Part shown: positions 1 through 10,241 of the stretch, one piece after another
Layout of the letters: every line of letters begins with the position of its first letter
How positions within the stretch are numbered: position 1 is the stretch's first letter
NCBI GenBank assembly: GCA_021399435.1
Contig: JAJTUP010000001.1
Location: forward strand, 3,720,001-3,784,000
Reading direction: 5' to 3'
Length of the DNA stretch: 64,000 nucleotides
Origin: Diaporthe sp. PMI_573
Taxonomy: Eukaryota > Ascomycota > Sordariomycetes > Diaporthales > Diaporthaceae
Position numbers and translations under genes: made by a program
Notes under the pieces: generated by a model
The model's database searches: none
The model's input: only the letters and a program-made list of their open reading frames with translations
What the model was told of the DNA's origin: nothing

Positions 1-1237
1 GGCCGAACAAGACTGCCAATTACAACAACGCCCTTCTCGAGAGAAGGCCGCGTGTTTCTCGTACCTCCACTGGCGGGGCCGAGTGACACGCAGAGTTGGC
101 CGCAGCCATGGACACGAGATTGGACAGTCATGACGATACGCCCGTGGTTGGTGTTTTGGGTACATTTTTAACACGTCAAATGCCCTTTACTCCATGTTCT
201 CCGTCGATATACGAGTCAATAGTTGAAAGTCGTGTAAAGTCTTGATTGACGGCAACTCGTTTCGATTACCGAAACCTGTCGATGGGCTCGCTTGCGACGT
301 AAAGGCACCGTTCTCCCCATATTCCTTCGAGACATGGTAGCAGCCGCCCTATGGGGTCGGTCTCGACTTGTCCAACCTCGGTGGTCCCGCGCTGCCACAC
401 CACCCACACGTTTGGCCCAACCATCCAGTCAGCGTGACCCCAACCTTCCCAAGCGGCGGCAAGAAAGTGGCTGCATGCAGGCCTGGGCAGGATTTGTGCC
501 ATGCGGAGTCAATCAAAACAACATGCGGTTCTAAGGCTAGTGCGCCTGGTCGGTTACACAACGGGCAAGAGGTTTTCATCTCTGGTGACCGGCCGTACGC
601 ACCAGCCGGCTCAGCTTCAGCAGGCTGGACGACGGGCATGGGTCGCCCCCCGCGCCTCAGTGACTTGGTGTTTCTCCTATGTCAAAAATAGTGAGAAATA
701 CATTTTAAGACTATCGATTTCGCCTGGGCAACAGGTACTACACTTTTGAACCGTCCGAGGCCAGCCTCTGCGCTTCATACTGGTAAGGGGCGCAAAATGG
801 GTTTGGGTGAATACATGATGCCGAAGCCAGGCCGAGGGATACCAAACATACAACAGAAGCATAGCGACACCGATCGCACAAGGCGCACATTTTTCTACCA
901 TCCCCATGCCAATAGGATTTGGTCGGCATGAATGTCATCCGACAACGATTCGGTGTGGGTAGCCTGGCTAGCTCCGTGTTCTACCACCACACCCTCTTTA
1001 CCTGTTGCGTCTCAGCCTACTGCTGATGCTTAGGAACGGCCACCTCTAGCTCGTATGGCTCGCGCAAGTCATATATATCTTTCAGCCTGCTGCCTTTGTG
1101 ACCCTCAAAGGTTTCCTGCGCAGGCTGCCACAACCTCCCCCTCCCATCTCTGTCGCAACGGAACCTACAGATTGATGCCGTTCGTCTCCCAAAGCATCGA
1201 ACAAGTCTCACGGTGACCACAGCATATAAGGCTGGAC
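1..1237. other. Gene-free stretch at the left edge
   Basis: Only short, poorly composed reading frames are present on either strand, and none shows a recognisable domain. The last 200 bases are presumably promoter and leader of the BTB gene that starts at 1238. The rest could include the end of a gene outside the window, but nothing shows it. Confidence 0.5.
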
Positions 1238-2795
1238 ATGGCTTCGTCCTCTAGAGCCAACGGCGAGGGAAGCTCCCAGAGGACACTAGGCGAGACGATG
1301 CGTGCGCCATCGGTGAACACCCCAGGCATTGTTGTGCTGGATATTTTGCCGGACGACCTGGACCGCAAGGAGGTGCTGGACCCAAGCCAAGACCTGTGGC
1401 TTTCTACGAGCGACGGGTAAGACACCTAGCTCTCGTCATGTTTGGTCCTGTGGCCGAGTACTCGCGTTGTTTGTGTCACGCGACATTGACGCCTTCAAGC
1501 CTCATCCCACGGCTGACATGTCCGCCACAGTCGATACAGCTCCGCGATAATCCCTCTCCGCGTCGGCTTGCCGCCACATCAGGAGATTTTTCAGGTGGGT
1601 TCGGGACCCTTATCTCGCTCATGAATGAAATCGTGCTCACACGGAGCAGGTGCACAAGAGCGTTCTCCTGAAAGCAGAATGGTTCCGCAAAGCGCTACTG
1701 GGGAACTTTCTCGAAGCGGAGGCGCAATGCCTCGATTTACCCGAAGAAGACCCAGCCATCTTTCACTTTCTGGTCGCATATCTCTACGAAGAGCGATATT
1801 TGCCGACCAAGCCGCTGTCAACAGCTTTAGTTCTAGATCCAGACAAGGGCAAAGGGAAGGACCTGGCCAACGACGCCCCCAATTCAGATTCGGACTCGGA
1901 TGGGCTCAGCTGGCACAGCGATAGCAGTGCTCAGTCACGAAGGCGCCAGGAGCGCCGCAGACGCCGACAGGAGCGGCAACTCGAGCGCCTCCGCCAGAAG
2001 CATCCTGGCACACATCGGCCGAATTGCACCTGTCCACAATGTGCTAACTCTCATGGACCGCCGTAAGCAGCCTCCCTTGCTGTCCATGTCGAGTCGATAG
2101 CTAAATCTGAATTCCGCAGGTGCTGGGCTTGCGCGGCTCCGCGATTCCCTCCGCCTATCGCTCCGCCCATCTACCCACCAGGTGTTGTCGTACATGTGCG
2201 AGATCGGTCGAGGAGAATCCAGCATCATCGAAGGCGGGGCCCAGACGGCAGGCCCATAGGCCCTCCGCGGCCGGGGTCACCACCAGCCGTGCCTACATCC
2301 CCATCCGACACGGAAGCCCGCATCAAGGGCGAGGACATGCGGACATGGCTGATCGCCTACGAGCTAAACATCGACGTGTACATCTGCGCGGACAGGTACA
2401 TGCTCGACGGCTTCAAGGACAAGATCTCTCGCGTGACCATCGACACGCTCGAGAGCGCGGGCCCGGACGCGGCCCAGGTCGAGGTGCTCAGGCTGTGCCG
2501 GAAGATTTACGACGGCGTAGGCGACGACGACCCCCTGCTGAGGATGGTGTTTGCGAGGGTCGGGTTCCTGCAGCCGACGCTGTGGAAGACTTATCCCGAG
2601 GAGACGGGCGCGTTCCTGCTGGCGAATCCGGAGGTTGCCACGCTGATGCTTAAGGAGACGTCGATCAGGAGGGAGGAAGATTTCAGCGGTGCTCATCTAC
2701 CGAGCATGGAGAGGGCGACTTGGACCATGCCCCCGGGACGACCTTTTGATCACCAGATCTACCCTCGACCCTTCCCGAGGGGCGTCAGGTACTAA
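1238..2795 (+). CDS. BTB/POZ-domain protein with a Cys-rich insert
   Basis: Likely a fungal BTB/POZ protein of 443 aa, a family that mediates dimerisation or cullin-3 adaptor contacts. Proposed exons are 1238-1416, 1531-1594, 1650-2062 and 2120-2795; the phases join perfectly. The BTB core runs from about residue 55 to 130 and includes 'VHKSVLLKAEWF' and 'LPEEDPAIFHFLVAYLY', the usual helix and strand pattern. It is followed by an acidic then Arg-rich linker. Next comes a cluster of cysteines (C-x-C-x2-C, then after the third intron C-x2-C) that could bind zinc, and a Pro-rich stretch. A C-terminal part ('LNIDVYICADRYMLDGFKDKISR') is typical of fungal BTB proteins, in which a second helical half follows a long insertion. 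No partner or pathway can be named from context. The first two introns are confident because the joined exons restore the BTB fold. Confidence 0.8.
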
Positions 2796-3617
2796 GCCAT
2801 GGTGGTTGCTCTGTGGTTCGGAGGTGGCAGCACACGGGCGGCATCCCACGGCGGACGCTTGTTGAAGTTGGCCATTGCTGTCGCTGACTTCATGATCGAA
2901 CTTGGACTTGTGAGGCATGACTGTCTTCAGTCTGGTATTGTCAGGCGACAACCTTTGGCGAAGGATACGGTCAAGGACCAGGATCGGAGATTACCCGCAA
3001 TTTGTTGTACGGGCATGATTGATGAAAAGACATCGTCAACTTGCAGTATTTTGTTTACGGCGCTATTTAGTATGAGTTGGACCGGGTCAAACGGAGCTCA
3101 CTCGGGCTATCATTCGAGACAAGCACCGAACGAAAAGTGACCTGGCGCTGCCTGTAATTCAGCCCCCTGAGCGTGACTCGTCGATTATTATGCTTAAGCA
3201 GCCAATTGGTGGAACGATGGTCGCTACAAGATGGGTCAGTTGCTTGCGGTTCTGGTTCATCCCCCTTCTACCGACGGTCTGTCTTTTTCTTCCCCACAAT
3301 CCCCGGATTCCAGCCTAAACCCCAAAGTGCGGAGGAGATCCCCACCGTCGACAAAATAGTGACCATGGATAAGTTGGCCGGTGTGACGATCGCCCGTTCC
3401 CCAACGGGACCCATGCTCACTAGTGACGCTGCTTTCCGCGCCTTCGGGTCATCTCGTCGACACGCTTGACTGTAGACGAACCGTTCACCCGGAAGTGCCA
3501 TCCGAATGAGAACAACAAGTAGATAAATACCACCCCCCCTCGACCGAAAATGGAGGACGCTCTGTGCCGTGAGAGTGACGACAGTCGCCGTCTTCACTCA
3601 TTGCTCCAGCCGTCAGG
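2796..3617. other. Intergenic, BTB gene to esterase gene
   Basis: No supported gene. It should hold the 3' end of the BTB transcript and the promoter and leader of the esterase gene. Short open frames here lack domain content. Confidence 0.5.
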
Positions 3618-5299
3618 ATGGCCTCCTCCCTCGTGACAGCCCTCCTCCTCCTCCTGTCCGGGTTCCTCGCGACAGGGGCCACGGCCCAAGACCTCGTCGC
3701 CGAACTCGACTATGGCACCTTCGAAGGTGCCTACTCGGCCCAGTACAACATCTCGTACTGGCAAAAGATCCCGTTCGCCCAGCCGCCCGTCGGCGACCTC
3801 AGGTTCCGGGGCCCGCAGCCGCCGCAGCCGATCACGAACGGCACCTTCAACTCCAGCCAGCCTTTCGACATGTGCGTCCAGCGCACCGTCAACGGCTCTG
3901 AGGACTGCCTGTACCTGGGCCTGTACTCGCGGCCCTGGGCGAAGGGCCAGCCTCTCCGGCCTGTCGTTGTCGTCTTCTACGGCGGCGCGTTTATCCAGGG
4001 CAGCGCCTACTTCAGCATCCCGCCCCCGGCCTACCCGATCCTGAACGTCTCGTCCGGGACAGACCTGGTCTTTGTGTACCCGAACTACCGGACCAACGCC
4101 TTTGGTTTCCTCCCGGGAGCGGAGGTCGCCGAGGATGCTGGATCCGACCTCAACCCGGGCCTGCTTGACCAGGACGCCGCGATCCGGTGGGCAAAGGAGT
4201 ACGCCAGCAGCTTCGGCGGCGACCCGGAATCAATATCCATCTGGGGCCAGTCAGCGGGCGGAGGGTCAGTCGTAGCGCAGGCCATCGCGCGCGCCGGGGC
4301 CGCAGACCGGCCGCGGCTATTCACCAGGGCGCTGGCGAGCAGCCCCTTCTGGCCCAAGACGTACGACGGCAACGCGCCCGAGGCGCAGGCCATCTACGAC
4401 ATGTTCTCGACGCTCGCGGGGTGCGGGACGGGACCAGAGAGTCTGGGATGCCTGAAAAGGACGGACCTGCAGACGCTCAGGAACGCGTCGCTCGCCGTCG
4501 CGGGGAGCCACACGTACAACTCGAGCAGCTACACGTGGGCTCCCGTGATCGACGGTGCCTTCCTGACCAAGAGGCTGAGCGAGGCCGCGGCCGCGGGCGA
4601 GGTCAACATGGAGTTTGGGTGGGGCATGTATAACACCCACGAGGGCGAGAACTTCATCCCCCCTGGGCTTCAGGGCGCCAATGACAGCGGCACGCCGCCC
4701 TTCAACTCGAGCGCGGCGAGCTTTGACAAGTGGCTCGACGGCTTCCTGCCTGGCCTGGGCCCGGAGGATCTGGATGAGGTGAGGGCGCTGTACCCGGAGT
4801 CGGGCAGCGCCGAGGCCGTCCCCAGCTATAATGGCTCTTACACGCGCGCCGGGCTGGTATACAGGGACGTTGTCCTAGCCTGCCCGGCCTACTGGGTGTC
4901 CGGCGCGGCTCCCGAGGGCAACTACCTAGGGGAGTACTCCATCTCCCCGGCCAAGCACGCCAGCGACACCATCTACGTGAGTCCTCCGTTCCTTCACAGC
5001 ATATCCATGATCCCTACTGACATAGCATCGCCCGAAACAAGTGGAATCAAGTAAACACAGTCCAGAAAACAGACCCACTCCACTACCAGGGCTACGCCGG
5101 GGCGTTCGCCTCCTTCTTCATGACATCCGACCCCAACGAGATGAAGCTGACCGGCCAGGATGAGGTCGGCGTCCCGCCGCTGCTCTCGTCGGGCAACGAG
5201 TTCAATATCAACGCGGCTGGCTTCGCCCAGCTCGAGCTCACGCAGTTCAAGGGGCGGTGTGACTTCTGGAAGAGCGTCGCGCCCAAGATACCTATATAG
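3618..5299 (+). CDS. Secreted type-B carboxylesterase/lipase
   Basis: Carboxylesterase of the cholinesterase-like alpha/beta-hydrolase family (COesterase), expected to hydrolyse carboxylic esters outside the cell. Exons 3618-4976 and 5042-5299 give 538 aa. A signal peptide covers residues 1-23 (Leu-rich core ending 'GATAQ'). The nucleophile elbow 'GQSAGGGS' places Ser at about 212; the acid is likely Glu342 or Glu344 in 'THEGEN'; His447 in 'KHASD' fits the third triad member. Several N-x-S/T sites suit a secreted glycoprotein. The intron was placed by phase: the donor GTGAGT at 4977 is followed by a TACTGAC branch site. The CATAG right after that branch is too close and out of phase, so AAG at 5039-5041 is the proposed acceptor, giving 'DTIYWNQVNTV', which fits the family. 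Substrate cannot be deduced. Confidence 0.9.
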
Positions 5300-6071
5300 A
5301 ATAAGGGCTTCTTTGGCCGAACTAGTCTTGCAGAATCAGTCTTGTAGATACAACCTCCAGCACTCCGCCCACCATTGAGCTGTAAGATCAGTTCGCGTTG
5401 TAAAGAGTTTCGATCACATATCTGACCCTACGCGGGCCGAATCTGCCTACCGCGGTCCCCTTGTGCTACCTGGCGTTGGACCGAAACCCATGGTCGCCGC
5501 AAGGAGAACCCGGCCCAACAGCGGAGGATGCTGCTTGGGGAGACGAGACAGTTGGCGTTGCTACTGCTAGATTATGATGTTCACGAACGAGATGATGCCA
5601 AGGTTGGCGCACCGCACACACACACGCGGGGTGATGCCGGCGCTGGACGGACCAGGCGGGTAACGTTGCTCAAACTCGTGCCCGTCAGGGCCCGTCAGGC
5701 AAGACGCTGTGCATAATGAGGCTGCGTGCTCACTCCTCAGTGTGCCACCGTTCGGAAGGCTCCTGCCTCATCTCATCACGAACAAGGACGAACGCCTTAA
5801 AGCCATGGTTCCAATTTCATGATATTAATAAAGTACCCGTTTCCACGTCTCTGTGGGATTTGGCCGGTGAACCCTCGGCGAACTTTCTTCCCCAGTCTCA
5901 ATGCTCGCCGAGTTGAAATCAACCCTCTCGATGATCCTCGAAATTCGTAACCCGCCTCGCCATCCACTTCATGACCATGAAAGAAAATCAAGGCAACGCC
6001 ATGCCCCTTGTGCCAAACCGTCAATAACGCCCTCGCTCGCTTACACAGAATACATGGAAAGGAAATATTGA
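5300..6071. other. Intergenic between convergent genes
   Basis: Carries the 3' ends of the esterase (+) and the Cys-Pro motif gene (-). I see no coding signal. A short CA run (about 5616-5627) is the only low-complexity feature. Confidence 0.5.
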
Positions 6072-6753
6072 TCACGACGGTCGCTGGAAATGCTGCATGA
6101 ACTGGATCGCTTGCTCCATGGGGTACCCGATGAAGACCGGGCCATTGAAGACAATCTGAGGGGCTTGGCCGCCAGTCGCGGTTGTCTTCGCCATCTCCGT
6201 CGTGTTGATAAAGGCAGGCTGATTAGACGGAGGAGGACTATCTGGGATTGAAGGCTGTGGATGTTTCATATGCGTCGTAAAAGGCTGGCTCGCAGCCGGC
6301 TCGTGAGCGGTAGGCTGCGGAGGGCTTGGGATGTCCTCCATTTTTGGAAACTCGGCCAGGCCAGGCCCGTCTAATCTGTCCACCTTGGTGTGATCAAATG
6401 GAAACGCAGCGTCTCGGTTCATTTTGGTGTGGTCAAACGGGCACTTGGAGGGCCTGGCCTCTGGGGCCTTGGGTGCGGGGGCTGGACTCGGCGAAGGCAT
6501 ACGAACAGGCGCGGGAGGGGAAGTAGGCCGCTCGACAGGCTCGTCCGGAGGGAAGGGGACCGAGATGCCCCATGGCCGGCTGGGCGACTCGCCGACGCGG
6601 ATCTCCTTCAGCGGCCGTTCGAAATGACCGGTGCGGTCAAGATAGTCTTCGGCCGTAGGCACCTCGGCGTCCTTGGCAGTTTCCTCGACCAGGCCGTCCA
6701 CGGTACTAGAGCTCACATTCTGAGCCCAATCACTGACTCGGCGATTCGAGGCC

Positions 6754-6785
<32 letters not shown>

Positions 6786-7910
6786 TGCAGCCTCGGCCTC
6801 AACCTGGGACCCGGGCAGCATGGGCGCGTGGAGGTGACTGAGGTCCTGAATCATAGAGACGAGGTTGCCGTACTTGGCATCGAGCTTCCTTATCTGCTCC
6901 TCGTTCTTCTGGTTCCTCTTGAGACAAACCTCGTGGCTCCGCGGCAGCTCATGCTTGTGGGTCTCGATATAACGAGCAATCTCCTCGGGGGAGTGCTGGT
7001 CGAGATATCTGATGGGGCACTTTGAGGCGGAAGCATTAGGCGCCGGGGCCGACATGCTCTCCTCAAACATGGCCGCACATATCGGGTCTTGGGAATGGTG
7101 TGGGGTGGGATCGGGATTCTCATTGCCATTTGCATCATGTTCATCAACATCATCATCTACCTCGACGCGTTCGACGGCGTCCTTGTTCATTGCGGAGAAT
7201 GGACAGCCCAGATGGCCCTTCTTGCCCTCGACCGTGAAGTCCCTCTCCAGGAAGGTTGACTGGGAGGTCATGTTGGTGGAGAAGGTCTCTCGACTGGACC
7301 CGCTTTCCTTGCTCGCATCCGCCACCATTGCCAGCTGCCGGGCCACCTTTTTGCCCTCACGAATGAACACGGCCAGCTCGGCCTGGGAGCTGCTGGACTG
7401 GTGACGCCTGGGGAGGGGGACGTGGTTTGACGATGTCAGTGTCGGGCTTGGAGGGAGTTGGAGTTTGGCCAGGGTTTCGGCAATGTGAGGAGCGGCCGGG
7501 GCGTATTTGTCGGCGAGAAGCTGGTACTGTTGTGGATGCGACATTGGTCAGCATGTTTGGGGGGCCCCACGCCGAGACGGCGGCAAATCAGAAGCGTGTT
7601 TGGTAGGTGGGGGCCAAGGGGAAATATCAGATAAGTGGTAAAGGTTGTCTACACGGACGCCAAAAATGGCGACTTGCAGATCTAGAGCTATGAAATATCA
7701 TCACGTAGAGGACGGGCCGATGCATTTGCTCGAAAAGAACAGAACACACAAAGAACAACAAAAGGAATAATAGCCACTCACTTGCTCATGAGACCACCTC
7801 AACTTGTGCTCGAGAATGATCTTCCTGTCAACTAGGTTCTGCACCTCGTCGGCAAGGGCGTTGAAGGATTCAATCAAGGTCTGGACCAGCTGGGGCGAAT
7901 CCACGGCCAT
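6072..7910 (-). CDS. Conserved fungal protein of unknown function with repeated Cys-Pro motifs
   Basis: Two exons (7910-7782 and 7526-6072, GTGAGT donor, ACAG acceptor) encode 527 aa; I do not recognise a named family. Residues 1-70 look helical or coiled ('VQNLVDRKIILEHKLRW') and continue smoothly across the intron, which supports the join. The middle is mostly disordered. It contains 'GCPFSAMN' (about 149-156), 'KCPIRYLDQHSPEEIARYI' (about 212-230, with a further Cys near 244), an Ala-Asp tract encoded by a GTCGGC-type hexamer array, and 'KCPFDHTKMN' (about 403-412). A copy of the last motif lacking its Cys follows directly ('FPFDHTKVD'). The C-terminus ends in a hydrophobic segment, 'VFNGPVFIGYPMEQAIQF', that looks like a short conserved interaction motif. 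The Lys-Cys-Pro-x-Asp-His pattern resembles heme-regulatory motifs such as those of yeast Hap1. Function is unknown. Confidence 0.82.
6752..6786. repeat. Coding hexamer array (Ala-Asp tract)
   Basis: Tandem GTCGGC repeats inside the Cys-Pro motif gene, translated on the minus strand as alternating Ala and Asp. Replication slippage would keep the frame, so length polymorphism among isolates is plausible. Confidence 0.75.
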
Positions 7911-8528
7911 GATATGATGCGGATTCGGATGCGGATGCGGATGCGGATGCGAATCCGTGGCGGCCGACCTGTTGTCTCACATCTGGCCCTGCAGTCTCGA
8001 TCCTGAGGTTCTTGCCCAGGGGACGTGCAACGGGTGTCGTTGGGCAGAGGAGGAAAGAGAATGGTGATGTGATGGTGGATGAGAGAAATCACAAACCGAC
8101 GAGATTTGCCCTTTTATCCAGGCCGGAGCATTCCTACGCGCCGATGCCGGGAGATCCGCCTACTCTGGTAGCTGGGCCGTACCTAGGTACCGAGGCCGCT
8201 AGGTGGTTAGGGGTGGCTTGGGTGGGATGTCTGGGGCCTGAGGGTCTGCTGATCTGCCCGAGATCCAGCTATCTTCTAGAACCCCGCAGGGCGTTATCAC
8301 CTGTCAACGGGTCGATATGCACCCCAGGCTAGCGACGGGGGTGGCAGCGGCGGGCGACGACGACGACACTGTTTCCTCGCCAGACACTGTCTAGCCCGTC
8401 TTTGGACAGCAGACAAGCACCTAGACAGATATACAGACAGACTTCGCTGGCTGTGCATGAGAGACAGTCTGGGGTGGACTCGGCTGTGTACTCTACATAT
8501 ATAGCCTCTGTTGCGTTTCCCCTCCGCC
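7911..8528. promoter_or_regulatory. Divergent promoter region with hexamer repeat and palindrome
   Basis: Lies between the Cys-Pro motif gene (-) and the aminopeptidase-like gene (+). A run of GGATGC/GGATTC hexamers (about 7918-7955) sits only about ten bases upstream of the minus-strand start codon, so it is probably transcribed as 5' leader. A perfect 12-bp palindrome, GTACCTAGGTAC, occupies 8179-8190. No TATA box is convincing. Confidence 0.5.
7918..7955. repeat. GGATGC hexamer microsatellite
   Basis: About six imperfect copies of GGATGC/GGATTC directly upstream of the start codon of the minus-strand gene. Confidence 0.8.
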
Positions 8529-10045
8529 ATGGCCCTCGAGATCCCGAAAGCCAAGCTCAAGAGCTATGTGAGGCATGTCGTCCCAGGTGAGTGCCACAAG
8601 CCGTCATGATAACCGGCACAGTGCATTGTGGTGTCGTCATGAACAGTGATGGGCAATGCTGACAGCACCTCGACACAGGTGCCCTGCTGGTAACCGAGTA
8701 CCTGTTCTCGGTGCCGCTGGACTATGGGAACCCTTCGGGCAGACAAATCCAGCTCTTCGCCAGGGGAGCCACCAAGTACGAGGTGCCTATCAACCCTCAG
8801 CAGTCGCAGTTCCAGTCGTCCCTGAACCGCCCGTGGTTTGTCTTCCTGCAGGGCGGTCCTGGCTTTGGCAATCCTGAACCTCAGGACTCTTCCTTGACCC
8901 GTTTCCTCCTGAACAGAGGCTATCAGCTCCTCTTCCTCGACTACAGGGGAGTCGGCCTCAGCACCCCCGTCACGGCCGACACTGCTCCTACGCCAGAAGC
9001 CTCCCCTGAGGAGCAGTTTGACTATCTCAAGTTCTTCCGCCAGGTCGATAATGTGCGGGACTGTGAGGCCGTCCGCAAGTGCTTGACCGAGAACCTGGAC
9101 GAGACCAAGAGGAAATGGTCCATCTTTGGCCAGTCCTTTGGCGGGTTTGTCTGCCTCAGCTATCTCTCCCAGCACCCCGAGGGACTCAACGAGGTCTTCA
9201 TGACAGGCGGCCTCGCGCCGATTTCCAAGACCCCAGACCAGGTCTACCGGGCCACCTTCCAGAAGGTCTTTGAGAGGAACATGGCTTACTACAGGAAGTT
9301 CCCCGAGGACGTCCCTGCCGTCCGGAGGGTCGCCGGCTTCCTGCACGGCCGCCCTGAAAAGGGCGTCCGGCTGCCCGGTGGAGGACTCCTGACAGCCAGG
9401 CGGCTCCTCACCGTCGGCCACATGTTTGGCCTGCACGGCGGCCTCGACAATGTGCACTCCATGATCCTGAGGCTGAACATGGACCTGGAACAGTTCGGCT
9501 TCCTGACGAGGCCGACCCTCCTGCAGTTCGAGTCGTACCTCCCATTCGACACCGCGCCAATCTATGCGGTCCTGCACGAGGCAATCTACTGCTTCAAGAA
9601 GGGCGTCGCGTCCGACTGGGCGGCGCAGCGCGTCGGCCAGCAGCTCGACAACTTCCGCTGGCTGGACCCGGAGTTCTCGGCCTTCGACGCCGCCGCCGAC
9701 GGCCTGCCGCCGCTGTGCTTCTCGGGCGAGATGATCTTCCCCTTCATGTTCGACGACTACCCGGAGCTGCAGAGGCTGAGGCCCGCCGCCGAGGCGCTGG
9801 CCAAGTACGACTCCTGGGACGACCTCTACGACGAGGCCCGGCTGCGCGCGAACCAGGTCCCCGTCTACGCCGCCAGCTTTGTCGAGGACATGTACGTCGA
9901 GTCCGAGCTCGCGCGGGACACGGCGCGCCGCATTAACCTCATCAGGGTCCTTGAGACCAACACCATGTACCACAACGCCCTGCGCGCCCGGCCGGACGAG
10001 GTGCTGCCGCAGCTCTTTAAGCTCCGGGACGATGCTATCGACTAG
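8529..10045 (+). CDS. Prolyl aminopeptidase-like alpha/beta hydrolase (peptidase S33)
   Basis: Probable proline iminopeptidase, removing N-terminal proline from peptides, most likely in the cytosol since no signal peptide is seen. Exons 8529-8586 and 8679-10045 give 474 aa. The first exon encodes 'MALEIPKAKLKSYVRHVVPG', and GTGAGT/ACAG borders keep phase. Family marks are the oxyanion loop 'GGPG' at about 78-81, 'LDYRGVGLST', the nucleophile elbow 'GQSFGG' with Ser about 172, a mainly helical cap, an acid in 'VEDMYV' and the catalytic His about 451 in 'TMYHNALR'. The architecture matches the long (about 470 aa) fungal and actinobacterial prolyl aminopeptidases. The exact peptide specificity is inferred from the family. 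Confidence 0.9.
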
Positions 10046-10241
10046 CGGGGTAGTGCAAGGGGAAGGCTGTCCCGTGCATTCCAAGCCCGGAGAGGTATAT
10101 GGGTTTGGACGTCAAGTGGGTAGTTGATAGAGATACATTTGGCTTCGTTCGTAAATCATGACTGTCCGTGCCGTGTGCGCACTTTAATTCTATATGAACA
10201 TCTATCTTGGGCAGACCACCAGTCGCTCTCCAACTCTAGGC

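Noticed and set aside
8564..10084. 506-codon open frame antisense to the aminopeptidase-like gene
   Set aside because: It is a GC-rich shadow of a well-supported S33 hydrolase; its translation is Val/Gly/Leu/Glu-rich with no domain.
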